From positions 2,542,001-2,606,000 of the forward strand of contig NZ_CP071247.1 in the NCBI RefSeq assembly GCF_017301335.1: a stretch of 64,000 nucleotides of DNA, read 5' to 3'. Within the stretch, counting starts at the first letter, position 1; the number at the start of each line of letters is the position of its first letter. The DNA is from Marinobacter salinisoli (GTDB lineage Bacteria; Pseudomonadota; Gammaproteobacteria; Pseudomonadales; Oleiphilaceae). Below, in pieces: positions 43,541 through 53,494 of the stretch. The position numbers and the translations under genes are program-made. Under the pieces are notes generated by a model. It was given only the letters and a program-made list of their open reading frames with translations. It made no database searches and was not told the DNA's origin.

Positions 43541-45817
43541 TTACTCCCGGAGCCTGATGGGCTCTATGGGGCCCTCGGGATCCTGCGGGAGCACACGGCC
43601 GATGATGGCTGTATGCGGATAACCCAGGGAACGGAGTTCCCGCACGCATGCTTCTGCCTGATCTGCGGCTACGCTGGCCAAGAGACCGCCGGCGGTCTGT
43701 GGATCGAAAACCAGTGGATACCGGGGGTGATTGACCCATTTTTCCTGATCCCGAATGCCCCGACGCAACCGAATGTTGGCCGGCTGCAGCGAGCTGAGAA
43801 TGCCCGCTGCTGCAGTTTCCTCTGCACCGGGCAAGACGGGAATGGACGACAGATCGAGTTCCGCATCCACTCCGGACGGGCGCGTCATTTCGATCAGATG
43901 GCCAAGCAGCCCGAATCCGGTGACATCCGTGCACGCGCGTGAGCCGTAGCGCTGAAGGCATTCTGCGGCGACTTTGTTGGAGTGCATCATCGATGTAAGG
44001 GCGCTGTCGATCCATCGGCCGCGGGCCGCCAGGCGCATATGGGCTGCGAACAGGGTTCCTGTGCCGATCGGCTTGGTCAGGATCAGCGCATCACCGGCTT
44101 GCAGGCCGCCCTTGCTCATGACTTTGTCCGGATCAATCAGCCCGTTTACCGCGAAACCGAGCGCCAACTCCTTGCCTTCGCCGGTATGCCCGCCAACAAG
44201 GGCGCAGCCAGCTTCGTTCAGAACTTCAACTGCTCCGGACATCATCTGGAACACAACGTCCCGCACTTTGGATTCGATGCCGTAGGGAACGGTTGCCACT
44301 GCGGTGGCACTCTGCGCCTCGGCACCCATGGCAAACACATCGCCGAGGCTGTGGTTGGCGGCGACTCGACCGAAAACATAGGGATCGTCGATAAAGGCGC
44401 GGAAGAAATCGACGGTATGAACGACGGCCTTACCGGGGGGCACCCGAAGCACGGCCGCGTCATCCGGCGCGTGCAGACCGATAATTATATCCTCCCGCTC
44501 GATAGGGCGGAGTTCCCCGAGTGCCTGTGACAGCACGGTGCTGCCAACCTTGGCCCCGCACCCGCCGCATCTCATCGCGACGGCAGAGATCGCCTGGGTC
44601 GCTTCCTCAGGCGTTTGCGCCGCCGAGGTGTCCGGTAAACTGGCGTCTTCTTTCATTTTTGGCAGATCATTGAATTTCTTCATGAACCTGCGGTCGATCC
44701 AGTCTTTCCAGCGCCAAACCAGGCGACCATGAAATTCCGTCTCACCCCGTGACGCGACGGCGAACTTGTCGCCGGTGCTGATCAAAGCCAGCCACTTTTT
44801 CTGCGGCTTGAAAGGCTTGGGCGATTTTCCAAGCGCCATCCGTCTGAGATTATCTGCCAGAGGCGGGCCTTGCCGCACGGCGAACACGCCGGCTTTTTCC
44901 CTCGGATGGTTGATCGCATTGGCAATATCGCCAACCGCAAAGATATTGTCGTCGTTCTCCGTCTGCAGGGTGTCCCGTACGCGGATAAAGAGGCCGTCAT
45001 CCAGGTTGATGCCGGTCTTATCGAGCCATTCGGGGCCTGACGCGCGAGTCACCCACAATACCTCGTCGGCCTGAAGGGTATCGCCCGCGTCTGTTATTAC
45101 GATGCCGTCGGAAAGCCGCTGGACGGGTGAGCCGAGGTGCGTTTTGATGCCGCGCTCCGAAAGCTTGCGCTCGAAAACAGCGCGCACTTTGGGATTATGG
45201 GTCGGCAAAATTTCGTCAGACGCGTCGAACAGGTGGAAGTGTAATTCGTCGGGATCTTTGCCTCGCTGTCGCAATTCCTTTTGCAAGCGGAACTGCATGG
45301 CCAGGGTCAGTTCGGCGCCTCCGGCTCCCGCACCGACGACAGCAACGGTCAGTGGCCCGTCATGGCTTTCCACCCGCGACAGGAGAGACAGCCACCGGTT
45401 GTTGAACCCAGTGATGGGTTTAACAGGAACCGCATAGTCCGCTGCGCCCTCGACATCGTGAACCCGGGGCGAGGAGCCAATGTTGATTGATAACAGGTCG
45501 TAGGGGACGCTCGGCCGGCTCCGGCACAGCACCTGCTGCTGATCCCTATCGATACCGATGGCTTCATCACGATAGAAGCGGGCACCGGCGAACTCGGCGA
45601 GCCGGCTTAGATCGATGTGCACGTCATCGTAACTGTAGTGCCCGGCCACATAGCCAGGCAGCATTCCGGAGTAGGGGGTATGCGTGTCACGGCAGATGAG
45701 AGTCAGCCGAACGCCGGGTACCGGGTTCATCGCGAACCGCTTCAGAACACCGACGTGGCTGTGCCCTCCGCCTACCAGGACTATGTCCCGTAAGACAGGC
45801 TGGTCTGGCGTTCGCAT
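43541..45817 (-). CDS. selD: NADH dehydrogenase-like flavoprotein fused to selenophosphate synthetase SelD
   Basis: 758 residues in two parts. Residues 1 to about 395 are a pyridine nucleotide-disulfide oxidoreductase with FAD motif VLVGGGHSHVGVL (about 13-25), a second GAGAGGAEL motif and FAVGDIANA near 315, like type II NADH dehydrogenases and sulfide:quinone reductases. About 405-758 is SelD, with the catalytic segment CGGCGAKVG (C420 and K423 corresponding to Cys17 and Lys20 of E. coli), HAPDDAAVL, and GHTGEGKELALG. SelD makes selenophosphate from selenide and ATP. The fusion suggests reduction of a selenium species delivered to the SelD site. The start overlaps the preceding stop (TGATG). 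Confidence 0.93.
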   Translation of the reverse strand: MRTPDQPVLRDIVLVGGGHSHVGVLKRFAMNPVPGVRLTLICRDTHTPYSGMLPGYVAGHYSYDDVHIDLSRLAEFAGARFYRDEAIGIDRDQQQVLCRSRPSVPYDLLSINIGSSPRVHDVEGAADYAVPVKPITGFNNRWLSLLSRVESHDGPLTVAVVGAGAGGAELTLAMQFRLQKELRQRGKDPDELHFHLFDASDEILPTHNPKVRAVFERKLSERGIKTHLGSPVQRLSDGIVITDAGDTLQADEVLWVTRASGPEWLDKTGINLDDGLFIRVRDTLQTENDDNIFAVGDIANAINHPREKAGVFAVRQGPPLADNLRRMALGKSPKPFKPQKKWLALISTGDKFAVASRGETEFHGRLVWRWKDWIDRRFMKKFNDLPKMKEDASLPDTSAAQTPEEATQAISAVAMRCGGCGAKVGSTVLSQALGELRPIEREDIIIGLHAPDDAAVLRVPPGKAVVHTVDFFRAFIDDPYVFGRVAANHSLGDVFAMGAEAQSATAVATVPYGIESKVRDVVFQMMSGAVEVLNEAGCALVGGHTGEGKELALGFAVNGLIDPDKVMSKGGLQAGDALILTKPIGTGTLFAAHMRLAARGRWIDSALTSMMHSNKVAAECLQRYGSRACTDVTGFGLLGHLIEMTRPSGVDAELDLSSIPVLPGAEETAAAGILSSLQPANIRLRRGIRDQEKWVNHPRYPLVFDPQTAGGLLASVAADQAEACVRELRSLGYPHTAIIGRVLPQDPEGPIEPIRLRE

Positions 45818-46452
45818 CAGAGCAGTTTCTTGGCTTCAGTGCTGAACTGGTCAAACCCTTTTGCGCTGGAGAATGCCTCCAGCTTTTCCTGATCCGCCGC
45901 GCTGGGATTGGCGATCTGATCAATCGAGGTGATGCCGGCATCTTTCATCTTTTTGGCTGTGGCTGGGCCGATGCCTTTAATCGCTGTCAGGTCGCTCTTG
46001 TCGGTTGCTTTTGCCGGTTTAGCGGAAGCTCGCGGGCTCGGTGTCGCCTTTTTCTTGGCGGGCGTCGCCTTTTTGGGCGAGGCGGGTGACTTGGCTTTTG
46101 CCTGCTTGGTGGCCTTTTTAGCGCTCGACTCAAGCTCTTTTTTTGCTTGCTTGGCTTTTTTCTCCGTGGACTTGGCGGCAACGCCCAAACGGTCCAGTAT
46201 GGATTCCTGCAATTCGCGGAACTCACCCATGCGGCGCTCAAACTCATCGTTGAAACGCTTCATTTCTCGTTCCCGCAGATCGTCCACCTCCTTCAGAAGT
46301 TTTCGAACCGGTTCCTGAACCTGTTGCTGCAGATGATCGAACTGCTTCAGCGCATCGTTAAACAGGCCTTCAATCTGGGATGAGGCTTTCTCGAATTCCT
46401 TGTTAACCTTGGTGACGACCTTGTCGACACTCGGTTTGGCTTTCTTGCCCAT
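45817..46452 (-). CDS. Phasin-like coiled-coil protein with Lys/Ala-rich linker and C-terminal HhH
   Basis: 211 residues. Residues 1-95 are helical and amphipathic, resembling a phasin or PHA-granule protein. About 96-155 is a Lys/Ala/Pro-rich low-complexity linker like AlgP or histone H1. About 155-205 is a helix-hairpin-helix (LTAIKGIGPATAKKMKDAGI), as in DUF4332 proteins. AAGGAGA precedes the ATG. Its stop codon overlaps the SelD start, so the two genes are translationally coupled, which is hard to explain by function. DNA binding is likely. Confidence 0.7.
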   Translation of the reverse strand: MGKKAKPSVDKVVTKVNKEFEKASSQIEGLFNDALKQFDHLQQQVQEPVRKLLKEVDDLREREMKRFNDEFERRMGEFRELQESILDRLGVAAKSTEKKAKQAKKELESSAKKATKQAKAKSPASPKKATPAKKKATPSPRASAKPAKATDKSDLTAIKGIGPATAKKMKDAGITSIDQIANPSAADQEKLEAFSSAKGFDQFSTEAKKLL

Positions 46453-46494
46453 GCAGAGTCTCCTTGCAACTGAGAATGTGACGATAACGAAGAG

Positions 46495-46893
46495 TTAGGC
46501 GGATTGGCGGGCGCCCGGGACCGATCCGGGCGAGCGCCTGGATTTTAGAGATTGCTTTTTCAACACCACTTCGCGAATGCGGCGGAGTTTATCGGATGTC
46601 GGTGAGCTGTTATCCGATCCAATTCCTGGGAAATCAATGGAATAAAAGAAATTGCTGCAGTGCTTTGTTTTCTCTGTGATAAGCCCGGTAATGCCTTCGG
46701 CCCGTATTTCATTGAGCGGCATGTCCATCACCAGATCCAGAACAATGGTATCCCCGGGCTGGAAAATCTTGTCGGTCTTCATCACACAGCCATAGGCGTC
46801 CAGGTCATAGACGCCCGCTTCAACCAGTTCCTTTCGGAAGAAGCTCTGCTTGATATGAAATCGTGCGATGAGATCTGGTAACGGTTCACGCAT
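46495..46893 (-). CDS. PilZ-domain protein (probable)
   Basis: 132 residues. The segment VEAGVYDLDAYGCVMKTDKIFQPGDTIVLDLVMD has the PilZ beta layout, with D(x)xxxG in DLDAYG in place of D/NxSxxG, so the c-di-GMP motif is degenerate, and no clear RxxxR is present. It probably belongs to the PilZ fold but may not bind c-di-GMP. The Arg/Ser-rich tail is disordered. Monocistronic, leftward. Confidence 0.6.
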   Translation of the reverse strand: MREPLPDLIARFHIKQSFFRKELVEAGVYDLDAYGCVMKTDKIFQPGDTIVLDLVMDMPLNEIRAEGITGLITEKTKHCSNFFYSIDFPGIGSDNSSPTSDKLRRIREVVLKKQSLKSRRSPGSVPGARQSA

Positions 46894-47064
46894 GGAAACA
46901 TTTCTCTAATGACATCCCTATCGACTGCAGCCCAATGCCTGGGCACCCGGGTCAGCTTGATTAAACCATAGACACTGAATCTGAGTTTGACAATATCTTC
47001 AGTAGCCTAGCGAGCCGCCCTCAGGCAATTTATCACCTGAAGGCGGATTGGCAATGCGGATTTT

Positions 47065-48585
47065 TTATCGTTTCAGCAGTTCGTACAAGTCCGTCCGGCG
47101 ATCTTTCAGGTTTGTTACTGAACCTTCCGCGCGTACCAGAGTCAGTTTTTCCAGATCCATATCGGAGAACATGATCATTTCCGTATTCGGGGTGGTTTCC
47201 GCCATCACCGCGTCGTGGGGGAAGGCAAAATCGGACGGTGAGAATACGGACGACTGCGCGTATTGGACGTCCAGGTTTTCCACTTTCGGCAGGTTGCCCA
47301 CGCTGCCGGTGATCACCACATAGCACTCGTTCTCGATCGCCCGTGCCTGAGCGCACTGGCGCACGCGAAGGTACCCGTTCTTGGTGTCAGTCCAGAAGGG
47401 TACCATGATGATGTCGACTTCCTGAGCTGCCGCAATCCGCCCCAGTTCGGGAAATTCAATGTCGTAGCAGATCATGATCGCCACGCGTCCGGCGTCGGTT
47501 TCAAACACCTGAAAATCATTGCCGCCTTCAATGACCCAGTCCCGGCGTTCATGGGGCGTGATATGAATTTTGCGCTGCTCATCCACCCGGCCATCACGGT
47601 GGCAAAGGTAGGTCACGTTATAGAGCCGGTCGTTTTCCAGCAGTGGCATGGAGCCGGTGATGATGTTGATGTTGTAGCTCACCGCCATTTCCGACATCTG
47701 CTCCCGGAACTGGTCGGTAAAGCCGGCCAGGAAGCGAATCGCCCGGGTCTGGTCCATCTGATCGGTCAGTCCCATCAACGGTGCGTTAAAAAACTCCGGG
47801 AAGATTGCGAAATCACTCTTGTAGTCCGAAAGTGCATCGACGAAGTACTCCACCTGCTTGAGCACCTCCTCGACCGAATTGAACTCCCGCATCTGCCATT
47901 GAACCGCGCCGAGACGAACCTGGGTTTTCTTCGCATTCAATACCGCCGAAGGGGGCGTATAGAGAATGTTTCGCCATTCCAGGAGGGTGGCATAACCCAG
48001 GGACTTTTGGTCTTCCGGCAGGTATTTGTGCATCAGGCGGGTAACCTGGAAATCATTCGACAGCTGGAAGGTCAGGATGGGGTCGTAGATCTCCTTCCGG
48101 TCGACACGCTGGATGTACTCCGCCGGGGTGTACTGATCGGAATACTTGTAATAGTTCGGAATCCGGCCACCGGCGAGAATCGCTCGCAGGTTCATGGAGC
48201 GGCACAGTTCCTTGCGGGCTTCGTACAGCCGGCGGCCAAGCCGGTATCCCCGGTACTCGGGGTGAATGAATACATCCAGTCCATAGAGCGAGTCGCCGCC
48301 CGCGTTATGGAGGATTTTTTCGTTCTTCAGGATCAGGTCATCGTAGGTGTGCGGGTTGCTGAACTGGTCGTACTTCACGCACACCGTCAGAGCTACAGCG
48401 ATGAGCTGGCCGCTGTCCTCGATGCAGATCTGGCCGTCCGGAAATTGTTCCACCAGTGCCTTGATGGTGTCTTTTGGCCAGGCACCGCCGATGTCGTCAT
48501 AGATGCTGTCCATCAGTTCCTGGAGCTGGTCGTAGTCGTCCAGCTCCAGGTTGCGAAGATTGAGATGGAGTTCTTCGTGCGCCAT
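47065..48585 (-). CDS. Fused GNAT acetyltransferase / nitrilase-family amidohydrolase
   Basis: 506 residues. Residues ~1-215 are a GNAT domain with the acetyl-CoA P-loop region in GYRLGRRLYEAR (about 113-124). The second part from ~225 is a carbon-nitrogen hydrolase with the triad Glu in IFPEFFN (about 262), Lys in the RKIHITPHER region and Cys in IMICYDIEFPE (about 394-404). Such bifunctional proteins are known as a family; the coupled reaction is not established. Leftward, 157 bp before the PilZ gene, divergent from the chemoreceptor. Confidence 0.88.
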   Translation of the reverse strand: MAHEELHLNLRNLELDDYDQLQELMDSIYDDIGGAWPKDTIKALVEQFPDGQICIEDSGQLIAVALTVCVKYDQFSNPHTYDDLILKNEKILHNAGGDSLYGLDVFIHPEYRGYRLGRRLYEARKELCRSMNLRAILAGGRIPNYYKYSDQYTPAEYIQRVDRKEIYDPILTFQLSNDFQVTRLMHKYLPEDQKSLGYATLLEWRNILYTPPSAVLNAKKTQVRLGAVQWQMREFNSVEEVLKQVEYFVDALSDYKSDFAIFPEFFNAPLMGLTDQMDQTRAIRFLAGFTDQFREQMSEMAVSYNINIITGSMPLLENDRLYNVTYLCHRDGRVDEQRKIHITPHERRDWVIEGGNDFQVFETDAGRVAIMICYDIEFPELGRIAAAQEVDIIMVPFWTDTKNGYLRVRQCAQARAIENECYVVITGSVGNLPKVENLDVQYAQSSVFSPSDFAFPHDAVMAETTPNTEMIMFSDMDLEKLTLVRAEGSVTNLKDRRTDLYELLKR

Positions 48586-48796
48586 ACGGTACAGCTCCCA
48601 TGTCCGGTGAAGTGATGAAAAAAGCGGGCATCTAGCTACAGATAAAAAATACTAACAGACAAGGCTAAAGACTTCCCCTAACAGACCGATACACAGCGCA
48701 TCGCAATCACAACCGACCGCGGGGGCTGGCGTAGGTACTATCACTGACAGCACGCCCTTTATCATTATTACTGCTTGAGCTCAGAGAGGACCCGCT

Positions 48797-50683
48797 GTGA
48801 ATCTAACCTTTGGCCAGAAGCTGCTCGTCGCATTTGGTGTTCTTATCGTCCTTATTATGGCGGCATTTACTTTTTCTGCGGACTGGCGCCTGCAAAAGAC
48901 CACGGGAACCTACGTTGAAACCCTGATCGAAGACTCTGTCGCCGAGAGTACGGCCAGTGTGGCGGATTGGCTCAATACCCGGCTGGCGTTGACCGAAGCG
49001 GCCGCAAAGGCGCTGGAATCATCGCGCAGCGACAGTGAGGCGCGGGTCATACTGAGCTCGTTTACGGCAGGCGGGGGCTTTAAGGATGTATACGTTGGGC
49101 GTGGCAACGGTGCCATGCTCATGAAGACTGCCGAGGATAACGCAGCCTTGCCTGATGGCTATGATCCCCGCACCCGGCCCTGGTACAAGAAAGCCGAGCG
49201 TGAGGGCAGAGCGTCTTTCACCGAACCCTACGTGGATGCCAGCACCCGGGAGACCATTATCTCGACCCTGGCACCGGTTAAGCGGGGCGAATACACCGGT
49301 GTGGCCGGTGCTGACATCAGCCTGAAGGCGCTGGATAAAAAGCTGGAAGCCGTATCACTTGCGGGTGCCGGTTACGCGGGGCTTGTCAGTGCCGATGGGA
49401 TGATCATCTACCACCCGAAAAGAGAGCTTGTCGGCAAGCAAATCCGGAGCCTGGTTGGCGAAACCGTCAAGCTGGATGGCACCCCCGTGCATTACGAGCG
49501 CGATGGCGATGCCTGGTATGCCCGTTTTTTCCCGATCTCCGACGCGCGGGGCGTGGAGTGGTACATGGGGATCTTTGTGAACGACGATCGCATCCATGCT
49601 CCGGTACGTGAAGCCCGGGTTACCGGCATCACGCTGGCACTCATTGGTTTGATCGTGTCTCTGCTGGTGCTTCATGTGGGTATCCGGGCATTACTGGTAC
49701 CGGTTCGCCGGCTGAACGAAGCCATGGCGGACATCGCGTCCGGAGAAGCAGACCTGACCCGGAGATTGGATGTTGCCGGGCGGGATGAGTTCGCGCAGCT
49801 GGCGGACAGTTTCAACCGGTTCGTGGAGAACATCCAGACCGTGGTTCGGGACGTCCAGCAGGGTAGTGAGGACCTCAAGCAGCACGTCGCCTCTCTGCGG
49901 GAGACCGCCAGTAACAGCCGGTCCAGTGTGGAAATGCAGCAGGCCGAGGTGGATATGGTGGCGACTGCAATCAACGAAATGTCCGCGGCAGCGAGTGAAA
50001 TTGCCGAAAATGCGCTGCGTACGGCGGATGCGGCCAACAACGCCGATATCGATAGCCGGGCCTCGCTGGAAACCGTGGCGGCATCCCGCGACGCAGTGCA
50101 GAAACTGGCGCGGGAAGTCACCTCGGCTGCCGAGGTGATCAACACGCTGGGGCAGGACGTTTCTTCCATCACCACCGTCCTGGAAGTGATCGAAAGCATC
50201 GCCGAGCAAACCAACCTGTTGGCTCTGAACGCCGCCATCGAAGCTGCACGGGCAGGCGAGGCCGGGCGCGGCTTTGCTGTCGTCGCGGACGAGGTTCGAA
50301 ATCTGGCTCAGCGGACTCAGACCAGTACCGAAGAAATCAACAATATGATCGGCAAGCTCCAGCAGGGCGCGGATAACGCGGTCAGCGTGATGAAAGAGTC
50401 AACGGCGGTCTCGAATGTCAGTATGGAGAAGGCTCAGGATGCCATGGAGGCGCTGAATCGAATTGCCGAGTCAATTACCTCCATCAATGAAATGACCTCA
50501 CAGATAGCCACCGCCTCGGAAGAGCAGACCTCAGTGACCGAGGAGCTGAATGCGTCGATCACCCGCATTGCCGATCAGGGTCAGGAAGCCTCGAAGTCTG
50601 CCAGTGAGAATGACGTCCACAGCGGCCAGATTCAGAGCATTGGGGACGCGCTTTCCGATAATGTATCCCGTTTCCGGGTGTGA
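48797..50683 (+). CDS. Methyl-accepting chemotaxis protein with dCache sensor
   Basis: 628 residues. Transmembrane helices at about 8-28 and 276-298 flank a periplasmic dCache domain (about 35-270), with [11 protein letters not shown] and [17 protein letters not shown] typical of the amino-acid-binding dCache_1 subgroup. A HAMP domain (about 298-352) and a signalling domain follow, with the conserved tip [21 protein letters not shown] (about residues 468-488). No C-terminal CheR/CheB-binding pentapeptide. Ligand unknown. Confidence 0.94.
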   Translation: MNLTFGQKLLVAFGVLIVLIMAAFTFSADWRLQKTTGTYVETLIEDSVAESTASVADWLNTRLALTEAAAKALESSRSDSEARVILSSFTAGGGFKDVYVGRGNGAMLMKTAEDNAALPDGYDPRTRPWYKKAEREGRASFTEPYVDASTRETIISTLAPVKRGEYTGVAGADISLKALDKKLEAVSLAGAGYAGLVSADGMIIYHPKRELVGKQIRSLVGETVKLDGTPVHYERDGDAWYARFFPISDARGVEWYMGIFVNDDRIHAPVREARVTGITLALIGLIVSLLVLHVGIRALLVPVRRLNEAMADIASGEADLTRRLDVAGRDEFAQLADSFNRFVENIQTVVRDVQQGSEDLKQHVASLRETASNSRSSVEMQQAEVDMVATAINEMSAAASEIAENALRTADAANNADIDSRASLETVAASRDAVQKLAREVTSAAEVINTLGQDVSSITTVLEVIESIAEQTNLLALNAAIEAARAGEAGRGFAVVADEVRNLAQRTQTSTEEINNMIGKLQQGADNAVSVMKESTAVSNVSMEKAQDAMEALNRIAESITSINEMTSQIATASEEQTSVTEELNASITRIADQGQEASKSASENDVHSGQIQSIGDALSDNVSRFRV

Positions 50684-50815
50684 GACGCCCAGAACCGTCG
50701 TCAGCGCCAGCGCTCCGGCGTTGGCAGCTGGCTGATTCAGTTGCCGGACTGGCGCAATGGCCTTATTCTGCTTCGATACGGCTGACGATGGCCGCCAGAA
50801 CACAGGAGTAGCGCG

Positions 50816-51370
50816 ATGGCGTTAATCGACTCGTTTATCGAAACCACCGGGAAATGGATCACGCAGACGGATTCCAGTGCCACGCTGGCAAACCCCCTTG
50901 CGTGGGCCCGAAAAACCAGCAGTTACGCGGCGGTCAACAGACTGATTGGCACCCTGATTCCCTTCGCGCCGCGCAACCGGTTCAGCGTGGTGGAGTTGGG
51001 GCCGGGTTATGTGCGGGCAAAAATTCGACTCAAGGGCAACAAGAACCACTTCGGCAGCCTGTATGCCGGCGCTTATTTTCTTGTTGCGGAAATTCCCGGC
51101 GGCGTTCTGACGCTGTTCGACCTTGGCCCTGCCTACACGCCTATTCTGAAGGAAATGACGCTGCAGTTTCACAAACCGAGCAATTCGGACGTGACAGTGG
51201 AATTTTCAATGCCCCCTGAAACTCTGGTTTCAATCCTGTCGGACGCCGACGCAACGGGACGAGCCAAGTTTACCCTCGAGGGGCATATGCATGACGAGGA
51301 GGGCAACCATGTCGCTACGTCGATTGCCCATTATCGGGTGAAGAAAAAAGGCTTCAGCCTGGCCGACTAA
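50816..51370 (+). CDS. DUF4442 / hotdog-fold thioesterase-like protein
   Basis: 184 residues. The hotdog fold segment is GPGYVRAKIRLKGNKNHFGSLYAGAYFLVAEIPGG, and LQFHKPSNSDVTVEFSM follows. DUF4442 is a hotdog-fold family related to acyl-CoA thioesterases; the catalytic acid usual in PaaI (as in the hotdog helix) is not clearly present. AGGAG before the ATG. Convergent with recQ. Confidence 0.8.
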   Translation: MALIDSFIETTGKWITQTDSSATLANPLAWARKTSSYAAVNRLIGTLIPFAPRNRFSVVELGPGYVRAKIRLKGNKNHFGSLYAGAYFLVAEIPGGVLTLFDLGPAYTPILKEMTLQFHKPSNSDVTVEFSMPPETLVSILSDADATGRAKFTLEGHMHDEEGNHVATSIAHYRVKKKGFSLAD

Positions 51371-51377
51371 CGAGGCC

Positions 51378-51396
51378 CCTGACCCTCGGGGTCAGG
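51378..51396. terminator. Hairpin between convergent genes, possible terminator
   Basis: CCTGACCC-TCG-GGGTCAGG is a perfect 8-bp stem with a three-base loop between DUF4442 and recQ. It has no T-run on either side, so termination would be Rho-dependent or weak. Confidence 0.4.
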
Positions 51397-51408
51397 AGCG
51401 TCGAGGCC

Positions 51409-53265
51409 TTAGAGCTGCTGTAGTGTTTCGAGGAACTGCGCGCCGTACTTTTGCAGTTTCGCGGCGCCCACCCCCTGAACCTCCGCCATAGCCTCCAGCG
51501 AGTCCGGTTTACGCTCCAGCATTTCCAGCAAGGTGGCGTCGTGGAAAATCACGTAGGGTGGCACACCCTGCTGATCGGCGAGGGCCTTCCTGCAGGCGCG
51601 CAACGCCTCCCAGCCCGCCTGATCCGCCACCGAGTCCAGCGCGGCAGAGCGGCGGGAGCCCGAACTCCGGGAGCGAGACTTCCTGGCTGCCGGATCTTTG
51701 CGAAGCTGGATGGTTTGCTCACCTTTTAACAAGGCGCGGCAGGGCTCCGTCAGCTGCAACGAGCCAAAACCCTCCGGGTCGGCACGAAGAAAACCATTCG
51801 CTACAAGCTGCCGGAAAACGGATTTCCACTCGTTTGCGGACAGTTCCGTACCGATGCCAAAGGTGGAAATCGCGTGATGCCCGGCCTGGCGCAGGCGTTC
51901 GTTGTCACTGCCGCGCAGAACGTCGATCAGATAACTAACGCCGTAGCGTTGCCCGGTGCGGTAGACGCAGGACAGCGCCTTTTGCACGGCCACGGTGCCG
52001 TCCCAGGTCTCCGGAGGATTCAGGCAGGTGTCGCAATTTCCGCAGGGGGTTTCCAGCTGATCGCCGAAGTAGGTCAGCAAAACCTGGCGGCGGCAGCGGG
52101 TGACCTCGCATAGACCCAGCATGGCGTCCAGCTTCTGGCGCTCGATCCGTTTGAACTGGTCATTGCCCTGGGACGCTTCCAGCATCTGTCGTAGCTTGAT
52201 CACATCCTGAAGCCCGTACACCATCCATGCGGTTGAGGGTTTGCCGTCTCGTCCGGCCCTTCCGGTTTCCTGGTAATAGGCTTCAAGGCTTTTGGGCAGA
52301 TCGAGGTGGGCCACGAAGCGCACGTCGGGCTTGTCGATGCCCATGCCAAAGGCGATGGTTGCCACAATAATCACGCCATCCTCACGCAGAAAGCGCTCCT
52401 GGTGATGGGCCCGCTCTTCGGCGGATAACCCGGCGTGATAGGGCAGCGCGGTGTGGCCATTGCCCACCAGCAGCCTGGCGGTGGACTCCACTTTGTTGCG
52501 GGACAGGCAGTAAACAATCCCGCAATCACCTTGATGTTCCGCCTTTATAAAATCCAGTAACTGCTTGTTCGCATTTGTTTTTGGTGCAATTCTGTATTGA
52601 ATGTTCGGACGATCAAAACCACTGACGAAGTGCCGTGCCTCGGTCAGGGACAGTCGTTCTGCGATTTCACGGCGCGTGCGTTCGTCGGCCGTTGCAGTCA
52701 GCGCAATGCGCGGTACGGCCGGAAACTCGGCGGCGAGCAAACCGAGCTGCAGATAATCGGAGCGGAAGTCGTGGCCCCACTGAGACACGCAATGGGCCTC
52801 ATCGATGGCGAACAGCGCGATCGAAATTCGGTGCAACAGGTTCAGCGTGCGCGGCTGGGTCAATCTTTCTGGCGCGCAATAAAGCAGGTCTATTTCGCCT
52901 GCCAGCAATGCCTGTTCGGTCGCGCGGGCCTGATCCAGATCCATGGTGGAATTGAGAAACGCCGCGTTAACACCCAGTTCCTCCAGAGCGGCAACCTGAT
53001 CCTGCATCAGGGCGATCAACGGCGAAATCACGATGGCAGTGCCAGGGCGAACCAGCGCGGGCACCTGGTAGCACAGTGATTTACCACCACCGGTGGGCAT
53101 CAGCACCAAAGCATCATTGCCGGCAACCACTTCGCTGATGATGTCGCCTTGCAGGGGGCGGAAGGCCTGGTAGCCAAACACCTCTCGAAGCACATCTTCC
53201 GGTTTCCGGGCTGTTGTTGATGGGCGCTCGGTGGAGAGGTCTTCAAAGGCGGAATGAGCTTGCAT
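51409..53265 (-). CDS. recQ: ATP-dependent DNA helicase RecQ
   Basis: 618 residues. Motif I is [16 protein letters not shown], the DEAH box is [15 protein letters not shown], motif VI is [12 protein letters not shown], a zinc-binding cluster reads [19 protein letters not shown], and the C-terminus has an HRDC domain (about 545-610). It unwinds DNA in RecF-pathway recombination and replication restart. Leftward, convergent with the DUF4442 gene, divergent from the acyltransferase gene. Confidence 0.97.
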   Translation of the reverse strand: MQAHSAFEDLSTERPSTTARKPEDVLREVFGYQAFRPLQGDIISEVVAGNDALVLMPTGGGKSLCYQVPALVRPGTAIVISPLIALMQDQVAALEELGVNAAFLNSTMDLDQARATEQALLAGEIDLLYCAPERLTQPRTLNLLHRISIALFAIDEAHCVSQWGHDFRSDYLQLGLLAAEFPAVPRIALTATADERTRREIAERLSLTEARHFVSGFDRPNIQYRIAPKTNANKQLLDFIKAEHQGDCGIVYCLSRNKVESTARLLVGNGHTALPYHAGLSAEERAHHQERFLREDGVIIVATIAFGMGIDKPDVRFVAHLDLPKSLEAYYQETGRAGRDGKPSTAWMVYGLQDVIKLRQMLEASQGNDQFKRIERQKLDAMLGLCEVTRCRRQVLLTYFGDQLETPCGNCDTCLNPPETWDGTVAVQKALSCVYRTGQRYGVSYLIDVLRGSDNERLRQAGHHAISTFGIGTELSANEWKSVFRQLVANGFLRADPEGFGSLQLTEPCRALLKGEQTIQLRKDPAARKSRSRSSGSRRSAALDSVADQAGWEALRACRKALADQQGVPPYVIFHDATLLEMLERKPDSLEAMAEVQGVGAAKLQKYGAQFLETLQQL

Positions 53266-53494
53266 AAGGTAACCGTTGATGTGGCAAATTGCCGGAAATA
53301 AATAGTCGTCGCTTTGGACCGCCGGGGGTGCCGGCGGCGGTGAATCATACCAGATTTCCGCCTGATCGACTTGAGGAGCACCTTCACAGAGAGACAGAAT
53401 TGCCTGAGAAAGGCTACAATACGGCGCCTTTTAAGCGGTCCTCAGGGCCGCGCGAGTAGCTCGTTCGCCAGTGACTAACAAGAACAGGATTTGC

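Noticed and set aside
47263..48615. Long plus-strand open frame (450 codons) opposite the GNAT-nitrilase gene
   Set aside because: Antisense shadow of a gene with complete catalytic motifs; no recognisable domain.
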